Shown here: positions 1 through 5,157 of the stretch, piece by piece
Position numbering within the stretch: position 1 is the first letter of the stretch
Layout of the letters: each line of letters opens with the position of its first letter
Source: Candidatus Neomicrothrix sp. UBA825
Lineage (GTDB): Bacteria > Actinomycetota > Acidimicrobiia > Acidimicrobiales > UBA8592
Direction of reading: 5' to 3'
DNA length: 5,639 nt
Assembly (NCBI GenBank): GCA_002295705.1
Contig: DBHP01000028.1
Location: forward strand, 9,835-15,473
The notes under the pieces: model-generated
Databases searched by the model: none
The model's input: only the letters and a program-made list of their open reading frames with translations
What the model was told of the DNA's origin: nothing
Made by a program: the position numbers and the translations under genes

Positions 1-1535
1 TGACCGTCCTTTAGATAAAGTGCTGCAGCAACTTCCTCTCCAAGGCGGCCATCTGGAACTCCAAAAACAGAGACCTCACCAACTGCGTCGTGTTTGAATA
101 TCGCTGATTCGACTTCAGCACAATACACGTTCTCTCCTCCTCGCAGCACCATATCCTTTTTCCTATCAACAATAAAAATGAATCCATCCTCGTCAATTCT
201 TGCTATGTCACCGGTGTGTAACCAACCTTCGGTTATCGCTTCAGACGTCGCCTCAGGCCTATTTAGATATCCCTTAATAACTTGGGAACCCTTAACCCAT
301 AGCTCGCCAATCTCCCCGTCTGGAACTGCCTCTCCATCATCATTGAAGCATCGAGCTTCGAAACATGGCATTGCAGGGCCTGCGCTTTCCGGTTTATCTA
401 GAAAGAAATCAGCTGAAATGGCCGTTATTATTCCGCAAGTTTCTGTCATTCCATAACCTGTACCAGGGCGAGCGGTCTCAACGGTAGCTTCAATCTTTTC
501 TACTAAGTCCGGTTGCAACTGAGCGCCGCCGCCACCAAGTGCTTTTAGGGATGACGTATCAGTTCTTTCAAAGTCGGGATGCGCAATTAGTTCCCTGGAC
601 ATGACTGGAACGCCACTTATGGTCGTTATCTGTTCGGACTCGACTAGTTTAAGGGCTTCTCCAGCATCCCATTTATACATATGCACTAACTTCCCGCCAG
701 CCATTGTGATTGAATGTGCAACACAATTATTAGCTGTTACATGAAACAAGGGCGTAATGACTAGGGCAGAGGTTTGCGGTACCTCTTTTGCTGGAGGTTT
801 GGTTGATGTGATACGTGCTCGCGATGAAGCTACAGACTGAACTACGTGTGCGAACGCAAGACTCATAGCATTAGCCACACAGCCTCTATGAGTAAGTTGG
901 GCCCCTTTAGGTCGCCCAGTAGTTCCTGAGGTATAGAAAATACATGCGTCTGAATCAGGGTCTACTCGAATCTCTGGCATCTCGCCGCCGTTTTCTAAAA
1001 GGACATTCCACTGAGTAACATCAACTGATTCGCTTTCCGCACGAACCGCCACCAACTGTGGAAATTCATCAGAATCTTGTAATTCAATCAACTGCTCAAG
1101 TCGCTCTTGGTCTGCAATAACTACCTTTGGTTTCGAGTCATCGAGCGCATATTTGAGTTCAGGAGTCGCCCACCAAGCATTCATGCCAACACACGTAGCA
1201 CCAATAGTCATACAGGCCCAATAAGCTAACATCCACTCTGGATAGTTCCGCATAGCTATTGCGATCCTATCTCCAACCTGTACATCATTCTCAATTAACC
1301 AATTAGCTACACTTGCGACGTGTTCATGCGCTTGACTGTAGGAGATGCGTTCATTTCCGTACACTAGATAATCTGCGTTGCCGAATCTCAGACTTGATAG
1401 CCAAAATTCCCTAAGAGTCGCTGGTTGATTCTTGTAACAAAGAAGGTCTAATCCCCTTACATTTACTTTCACCAATTCAAACTGAGAACCCTCCGAGGTG
1501 AGTTCTTCCCATGCTTGGGCCAATTCTTTGTACAC
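1..1535 (-). CDS. AMP-forming acyl-CoA synthetase (fatty acid--CoA ligase family), 3' end beyond the left edge
   Basis: This is a class I adenylate-forming enzyme that would convert a carboxylic acid, ATP and CoA into an acyl-CoA through an acyl-AMP intermediate. The frame is open for 511 codons from GTG 1535 to the window edge. Visible family motifs are the P-loop-like A3 core YTSGTTGRPKGA (residues 201-212), the A5 motif GYGMTET (360-366), the A7 motif HTGD (440-443) and the A8 hinge starting DRKKD (457-461) followed by RGGENVY (465-471). The C-terminal A10 segment with the catalytic lysine lies outside the window. An NAWW sequence (119-122) in the N-terminal half is familiar from FadD-like ligases. 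There is no ATG near the 5' end. GTG 1535 follows a GGGGGGAG tract by only 2 nt; GTG 1547 and TTG 1523 are alternative starts, and a TGA at 1592-1590 closes the frame upstream. It is divergent from the icm operon. Substrate is unknown; a short or branched acid would suit the context. Confidence 0.93.
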   Translation of the reverse strand, partial: MYKELAQAWEELTSEGSQFELVKVNVRGLDLLCYKNQPATLREFWLSSLRFGNADYLVYGNERISYSQAHEHVASVANWLIENDVQVGDRIAIAMRNYPEWMLAYWACMTIGATCVGMNAWWATPELKYALDDSKPKVVIADQERLEQLIELQDSDEFPQLVAVRAESESVDVTQWNVLLENGGEMPEIRVDPDSDACIFYTSGTTGRPKGAQLTHRGCVANAMSLAFAHVVQSVASSRARITSTKPPAKEVPQTSALVITPLFHVTANNCVAHSITMAGGKLVHMYKWDAGEALKLVESEQITTISGVPVMSRELIAHPDFERTDTSSLKALGGGGAQLQPDLVEKIEATVETARPGTGYGMTETCGIITAISADFFLDKPESAGPAMPCFEARCFNDDGEAVPDGEIGELWVKGSQVIKGYLNRPEATSEAITEGWLHTGDIARIDEDGFIFIVDRKKDMVLRGGENVYCAEVESAIFKHDAVGEVSVFGVPDGRLGEEVAAALYLKDG

Positions 1536-1572
1536 GTCTCCCCCCACAATTAGTGAATGACTTCTAGGGTAG

Positions 1573-1602
1573 ATTAAATTTGTTACTGCTCATAACTGTC
1601 AA
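1573..1602 (-). promoter_or_regulatory. Sigma70-type promoter for the acyl-CoA synthetase gene
   Basis: On the minus strand a perfect -35 box TTGACA (1602-1597) is followed after 18 nt by TTTAAT (1578-1573), which matches the TATAAT consensus at five of six bases. Transcription would start near 1566, giving a leader of roughly 30 nt before GTG 1535. Seen directly in sequence; function is inferred from consensus and position. Confidence 0.6.
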
Positions 1603-1611
1603 GATAGTAAC
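1582..1611. promoter_or_regulatory. Possible operator: inverted repeat in the divergent promoter region
   Basis: GTTACT (1582-1587) and AGTAAC (1606-1611) form a perfect 6-bp inverted repeat with 18 bp between the arms. A TAAC at 1593-1596 makes a second, shorter dyad with the left arm (GTTA-N7-TAAC, 1582-1596). The repeat spans the -35 box of the leftward promoter and lies just upstream of the rightward operon, so a regulator bound here could control both sides. No regulator gene is in the window. Short AT-rich repeats can arise by chance. Confidence 0.3.
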
Positions 1612-1612
1612 T

Positions 1613-1658
1613 TTGAAAATACCGAAAAAGAAAATTATTTACCTTATTGGTCTAGAAT
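1613..1658 (+). promoter_or_regulatory. Putative promoter region of the icmA-icmB-meaB operon
   Basis: Two weak candidates are visible. One is TTGAAA (1613-1618) with a poor TATTTA -10 (1636-1641) at 17 nt spacing. The other is a better -10, TAGAAT (1653-1658), without a recognisable -35. The second would place the transcript start near 1665, so the leader would carry the Shine-Dalgarno at 1676-1681 and translation would begin at 1687, excluding the ATG at 1657, which overlaps this -10 box. Confidence 0.25.
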
Positions 1659-1675
1659 GAAACCGGTCAACTTGC

Positions 1676-1681
1676 AAGGAG
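1676..1681 (+). promoter_or_regulatory. Shine-Dalgarno that decides the icmA start
   Basis: AAGGAG lies 5 nt before ATG 1687. The earlier in-frame ATG at 1657 has no purine-rich ribosome binding site upstream of it, so the shorter reading is preferred. Confidence 0.75.
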
Positions 1682-1686
1682 TGGTC

Positions 1687-3336
1687 ATGGGAACTGAAGA
1701 GAATCAAGAGCTTAACGCACGCGAAGAATGGGAGAAAGAGTACCAGAAAGCCTCATTGCGAGACTCAAATTTTGAGACTATGTCAGGGGTACCGGTTGAA
1801 CCTGTCTATGGAGATGATTTGTTTCCCGGCCAATATCCTTACACACGAGGAATTTACCCATCCATGTATAGATCGCGCCTATGGACCATGCGAATGTTTG
1901 CAGGCTTCGGGACAGCTGAAGATACGAATTTGAGGTTCAAAGAACTGCTTCGAAATGGCGGAACTGGACTATCAACTGCTTTTGATATGCCGACCCTCAT
2001 GGGCCGTGATTCCGACAGCGAATGGTCTCTGGGTGAAGTTGGACGAGCTGGAGTAGCAGTAGACACGCTCTCAGATATGGAAGATCTATTTGCTGATATT
2101 GATTTATCCCAAGTTTCTACCTCTATGACAATAAATGGTCCTGCAGCAACACTTCTAGCTATGTACGTTGCTGTCGCCGAACAAACTGGAGTCGAACCTC
2201 ACCAACTTGCTGGAACAATCCAAAATGACATCCTCAAGGAATATCAGGCACAGAAAGAATATATTTACCCACCTCGCCCCTCAATGCGTATCGTTACGGA
2301 CATGGTCAAATACACCACAGCCGAAATGCCAAAATGGCACCCCATCTCAATTTCTGGCTATCACATTAGAGAAGCGGGAAGCACGGCGGCACAAGAACTA
2401 GCATTTACATTAGCAAACGGGTTCTCCTACGTAGAAGCTGCTATCGCTGCTGGGCAAAACGTTAACGAGTTTGGGAAGCGCCTCAGTTTCTTCTTTAACA
2501 GCCATAGCGATTTCTTTGAAGAAATCGGCAAATTCCGAGCAGCGCGACGGATTTGGGCACGTTGGATGAAAGAACGCTATGGAGCAACAGACGAAAAGGC
2601 TATGCTTTGTAGGTTCCACACACAAACTGCGGGTGTTTCTCTGACAGCGCAACAGCCCGAAATTAATATAGCCAGAGTTGGAATACAGGCACTTGCCGCT
2701 GCTTTAGGGGGCACCCAATCACTTCATACAGATAGCTTTGACGAAGCATTAGCGCTGCCAACAGAAGATGCGGCTCGGATAGCGCTGAGAACACAGCAAA
2801 TTGTCGCTCATGAAACTGGAGTGGTAAATGTAGCCGACCCACTGGGGGGCTCACCCTACGTTGAATGGATGACTGATGAAATGGAGAGACAAGCTGAAGC
2901 CATATTCGCTCACCTTGATGATCTAGGAAATGGATCAATTCTTGAAGGGACATTCAATGGGATTGAAAACGGATATTTCGTTGGCGAAATCGCAGATGCA
3001 GCTTACAGGTTTGAACGTGAAGTGAACTCAGGAAGACGCATTATTGTTGGAGTAAATGAATTTACCGATGGTGATAATCCTGAGGACAGAAACCTCTTAC
3101 GAATTGGTGCCGAGACTGAGGAATATCAGCTTAAGAGACTAAATGATGTCAAAACAAAAAGAAATCAAGAACACGTCAATAGTGCCCTCTCCGAAATAAC
3201 TGCGGTGGCTTCAGACCCAACGCGCAATTTAATGCCTGCGATTATTGCAGCAGTAAAAACCTACGCCACCGAAGAAGAAATTGCCAACGCTATGGAAGTG
3301 GTTTTCGGAACATACGTTGAGAAGGCAATAGTTTAA
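1687..3336 (+). CDS. icmA: Isobutyryl-CoA mutase-type large (catalytic) subunit, methylmalonyl-CoA mutase family
   Basis: This is the TIM-barrel catalytic subunit of an adenosylcobalamin-dependent acyl-CoA mutase, 549 aa from ATG 1687 (559 aa if ATG 1657 is used). That is close to Streptomyces IcmA (about 566 aa). Like IcmA it has no fused B12 domain. Numbering from 1687, conserved family blocks include YPYTRG (50-55), GTIQNDILKEY (176-186), SISGYH with the catalytic-site His226 (MCM His244), FHTQTAG (310-316) and DPLGGS (384-389). Substrate-pocket positions are diagnostic: Phe71 replaces MCM Tyr89 and Gln189 replaces MCM Arg207. This is the IcmA pair, and it removes the arginine that binds the methylmalonyl carboxylate. 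Ala98 occupies the position of the characteristic Asp of 2-hydroxyisobutyryl-CoA mutase, arguing against that enzyme. Oddities are Met70 for the usual Gln before the Phe, and Asp349 in an otherwise conserved HTN motif. It is followed after 27 nt by its B12-binding partner. The family is certain; the isobutyryl assignment is inferred from residues. Confidence 0.9.
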   Translation: MGTEENQELNAREEWEKEYQKASLRDSNFETMSGVPVEPVYGDDLFPGQYPYTRGIYPSMYRSRLWTMRMFAGFGTAEDTNLRFKELLRNGGTGLSTAFDMPTLMGRDSDSEWSLGEVGRAGVAVDTLSDMEDLFADIDLSQVSTSMTINGPAATLLAMYVAVAEQTGVEPHQLAGTIQNDILKEYQAQKEYIYPPRPSMRIVTDMVKYTTAEMPKWHPISISGYHIREAGSTAAQELAFTLANGFSYVEAAIAAGQNVNEFGKRLSFFFNSHSDFFEEIGKFRAARRIWARWMKERYGATDEKAMLCRFHTQTAGVSLTAQQPEINIARVGIQALAAALGGTQSLHTDSFDEALALPTEDAARIALRTQQIVAHETGVVNVADPLGGSPYVEWMTDEMERQAEAIFAHLDDLGNGSILEGTFNGIENGYFVGEIADAAYRFEREVNSGRRIIVGVNEFTDGDNPEDRNLLRIGAETEEYQLKRLNDVKTKRNQEHVNSALSEITAVASDPTRNLMPAIIAAVKTYATEEEIANAMEVVFGTYVEKAIV

Positions 3337-3350
3337 TAAAAGCGAAAGTG

Positions 3351-3356
3351 AAGGAG
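3351..3356 (+). promoter_or_regulatory. Strong Shine-Dalgarno of icmB
   Basis: AAGGAG stands 7 nt before ATG 3364 in the 27-nt icmA-icmB gap. It supports the start and suggests that the small B12 subunit is translated efficiently and independently of the large one. Confidence 0.8.
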
Positions 3357-3363
3357 ATCAAAC

Positions 3364-3771
3364 ATGGGTGACCATCAACAAAGGGTGATTTTAGCTAAAT
3401 TAGGCTTAGATGGTCACGACCGCGGCATTAAAGTAGTAGCACGAATTTTACGTGATGCGGGCATGGAAGTTATCTATTTAGGTTTGCGTCAGACAACTGC
3501 AAGTATTATCGCAGCTGCAGAAGAAGAAGATGCAGATGCCATCGGTCTCTCAATGCATAATGCTGGCCACTTGACACTTGGACCCAAAATGGCGGAGGCG
3601 CTATCAGCGGCTGGACTAGATATCCCTTTAATCATCGGCGGAATCGTACCTGACGAGGACGTTGAGGAATTAATGAATGCTGGCATTGCTGCTGTTTTAG
3701 GGCCGGGCGCATCTGCAGAAGAAGTAGTAGCTACAGTTCAGGATGCAATTTCTGCACGTGATAAAGCGTGA
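3364..3771 (+). CDS. icmB: Cobalamin-binding small subunit of the acyl-CoA mutase
   Basis: This 135-aa Rossmann-like protein is the B12-binding partner of the large subunit; Streptomyces IcmB is about the same size (136 aa). The DxHxxG signature is Asp16-Gly-His18-Asp-Arg-Gly21, where His18 would replace dimethylbenzimidazole as the lower axial ligand of cobalt (base-off/His-on binding). A GG pair (92-93) follows the strand before the C-terminal lobe, and a GPG loop (113-115) near the C-terminus is typical of the domain. The second B12 motif, usually SxL, reads Ser63-Met-His65 here, so the leucine is replaced. It overlaps the next gene by four bases (GTGA), so mutase subunits and chaperone are very likely co-translated. 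Family and role are secure; the isobutyryl assignment rests on the large subunit. Confidence 0.92.
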   Translation: MGDHQQRVILAKLGLDGHDRGIKVVARILRDAGMEVIYLGLRQTTASIIAAAEEEDADAIGLSMHNAGHLTLGPKMAEALSAAGLDIPLIIGGIVPDEDVEELMNAGIAAVLGPGASAEEVVATVQDAISARDKA

Positions 3772-4745
3772 CTTCATCAAGCGATTTAGCAACAGATCTC
3801 TTCAAGAGTGCAGTCAAAGGAGAGCGACGTAGCCTAGGAAAACTCCTGACAGCTATCGAACGTGGTGGAGATCAAGCTGAAATTATTGCAGGCCTAGCGC
3901 ATCAGGTATCAGGGAATACCCATGTGGTGGGAATCACTGGAGCACCAGGTTCTGGGAAATCAACCCTGACAGGTAGACTCTTAAAACTGTTCTCAGAAGC
4001 TGGCGATAAATTAGCTGTTCTAGCTGTTGACCCCTCTTCTCCACTCACCGGGGGGGCTATCCTTGGAGATCGGATACGAATGGATGATCTTGCAGGCGAG
4101 GAATCCTTCATTCGTTCCATGGCTACTCGTGGCCACTCCGGAGGACTTGCATTAGCTGTTCCAGCAGCTATTCAGCTCTTTGACGCCGTTGGGTATGAAC
4201 CTGTAATCATCGAAACTGTGGGAGTTGGTCAAGTAGAAGTTGATGTTGCGGGTGCAGCAGATACTACGGTCGTTGTCGTTACACCAGGGATGGGGGACGC
4301 TGTACAGGCAAATAAGGCAGGCCTTCTTGAAGTTGCAGATATTTTTGTCGTTAATAAATCAGATCGGCCGGGGGCTAGTGACGCAAGGCGAGATTTGGAG
4401 TTGATGTTGGACTTAGGGCATGTTTCAGGGCTTGAGCAAATGACTGGTTACAGGCCTCCGATCATTATGGCAAATTCACTTGATGGCACAGGCGCTGATG
4501 AAGTTCTTGATGCCATTAAATCACATGCAGAATATCTTCGTAATTCTGGGAAAATACATATTCGCCGAAAGGAACGCCTAGTAATGGAAATCCAAAACAG
4601 AATCGAATTGCTGGTTGAGTCAACAGCGAGTGGCATCCTTAAATCTGAATTAGGAGCTAGCTCCATCACAAAAGTTTTAGATAGGAAAATCTCGCCAGCT
4701 GAAGCAGCGAAATCTATTGTTGGTTCAATTATCTCCAGCGAATAA
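3768..4745 (+). CDS. meaB: MeaB/ArgK-family GTPase, chaperone of the B12-dependent mutase
   Basis: This 325-aa G3E-type P-loop GTPase has the usual MeaB length. Family knowledge: MeaB proteins gate adenosylcobalamin loading onto the mutase and help remove inactivated cofactor, using GTP hydrolysis. Motifs seen are the Walker A GAPGSGKS (58-65), DPSSP (88-92), DRIRM (101-105), the Walker B/switch region ETVGVGQ (149-155) and the guanine-specificity motif NKSD (196-199). The C-terminal helical part (about 260-325) corresponds to the dimerisation arm of the family. The GTG start overlaps the icmB stop as GTGA at 3768-3771, and no good Shine-Dalgarno precedes it, so translational coupling is likely. 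As the partner of an ICM-type enzyme it would be functionally equivalent to Streptomyces MeaI or to the G-domain of fused IcmF. The old name arginine/ornithine transport ATPase (ArgK) is a misnomer for this family. Confidence 0.95.
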   Translation: MTSSSDLATDLFKSAVKGERRSLGKLLTAIERGGDQAEIIAGLAHQVSGNTHVVGITGAPGSGKSTLTGRLLKLFSEAGDKLAVLAVDPSSPLTGGAILGDRIRMDDLAGEESFIRSMATRGHSGGLALAVPAAIQLFDAVGYEPVIIETVGVGQVEVDVAGAADTTVVVVTPGMGDAVQANKAGLLEVADIFVVNKSDRPGASDARRDLELMLDLGHVSGLEQMTGYRPPIIMANSLDGTGADEVLDAIKSHAEYLRNSGKIHIRRKERLVMEIQNRIELLVESTASGILKSELGASSITKVLDRKISPAEAAKSIVGSIISSE

Positions 4746-4748
4746 CCA

Positions 4749-5003
4749 TCATTGATTGACAGGCACCGCTCGCCCACCTGACCGCACCACGACAGTTACA
4801 CTCTCACCTTGGGGGAATTTCAAACGTACCTTTTTGTGATTGAGGCCCCATACCAAATAGTCGGAGCCACGTATCTGCCCAACCCAGTCAACATTTTCCT
4901 GTGGTTTAGGTTCTTCTAGAGCTAAGGTAAGAAATCCTAGAAAGTGAGCCTGATCATATACCTTTACCTGATGAACAGAACCGAAACCATATTGAATAGC
5001 CAT
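4749..5003 (-). CDS. Small hypothetical protein, function unknown
   Basis: An 84-aa leftward ORF runs from ATG 5003 to a TGA that ends 3 nt after the meaB stop, so the two genes are tail to tail. I do not recognise the family. The protein has no signal peptide or membrane segment. Its second half alternates hydrophobic and polar residues (for example VRLKFPQGESVTVVV, 59-73) and contains SDYLVWGLNHKK (47-58), which looks like a small beta-rich domain rather than random translation. It fills what would otherwise be a gap of about 410 bp between meaB and the dehydrogenase gene. Against it, no clear Shine-Dalgarno precedes the ATG and no convincing promoter is visible. It may be a conserved small gene or a spurious ORF. 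Confidence 0.5.
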   Translation of the reverse strand: MAIQYGFGSVHQVKVYDQAHFLGFLTLALEEPKPQENVDWVGQIRGSDYLVWGLNHKKVRLKFPQGESVTVVVRSGGRAVPVNQ

Positions 5004-5026
5004 ATACGTAGCTTACGTTTAAAACT

Positions 5027-5054
5027 GTTGATCGTTTCACAAACCTTGGTCAAC
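5027..5054. promoter_or_regulatory. Possible operator: nested inverted repeat between small ORF and dehydrogenase
   Basis: GTTGATC (5027-5033) and GGTCAAC (5048-5054) are inverted copies with one mismatch. Inside them GTTT-CAC-AAAC (5034-5044) is a perfect dyad, so the whole 28-bp segment has near twofold symmetry apart from an asymmetric 3-nt insert on the right. It sits in the divergent gap, 24 nt upstream of the small ORF start and about 100 nt upstream of the dehydrogenase start, where a regulator site would be expected. Function is inferred only. Confidence 0.35.
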
Positions 5055-5123
5055 TACTACAAATCGCTAAGCTGAAATAATTATCTAAAACAAGTTGGGT
5101 ATATCGAGGTCTGCATAGCATCA

Positions 5124-5129
5124 TATAAG
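5124..5129 (+). promoter_or_regulatory. Candidate -10 box for the acyl-CoA dehydrogenase gene
   Basis: TATAAG matches the -10 consensus at five of six positions and lies 28 nt before ATG 5158. A TTGGGT (5095-5100) is too far upstream (23 nt) to be a standard -35 partner. Weak evidence. Confidence 0.25.
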
Positions 5130-5157
5130 AAGAGCAGAATCTAGAAGAAAGATAGCG

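Noticed and set aside
94..456. Rightward 120-aa ORF
   Set aside because: It is antisense to the acyl-CoA synthetase, whose frame is continuous here with clear A5, A7 and A8 motifs; the opposite translation is serine/proline-rich without family features.
1854..2066. Leftward 70-aa ORF inside icmA
   Set aside because: Antisense shadow of the strongly conserved substrate-pocket region of the mutase; no family resemblance.
2663..2953. Leftward 96-aa ORF inside icmA
   Set aside because: Antisense to conserved mutase coding sequence, with no ribosome binding site or recognisable domain.
1687..3336. 2-hydroxyisobutyryl-CoA mutase (HcmA) assignment
   Set aside because: The Gln at the Arg207 position is shared with HcmA, but HcmA has Ile at the Tyr89 position and a characteristic Asp where this protein has Ala98.
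4448..4777. Leftward 109-aa ORF overlapping the meaB 3' end
   Set aside because: Nearly all of it is antisense to the MeaB C-terminal domain, and its start overlaps the end of the better small ORF at 4749-5003.
4746..4830. Rho-independent terminator after meaB
   Set aside because: I looked for a GC-rich stem followed by a T run on either strand and found none; the segment is better explained as the 3' end of the leftward small ORF.
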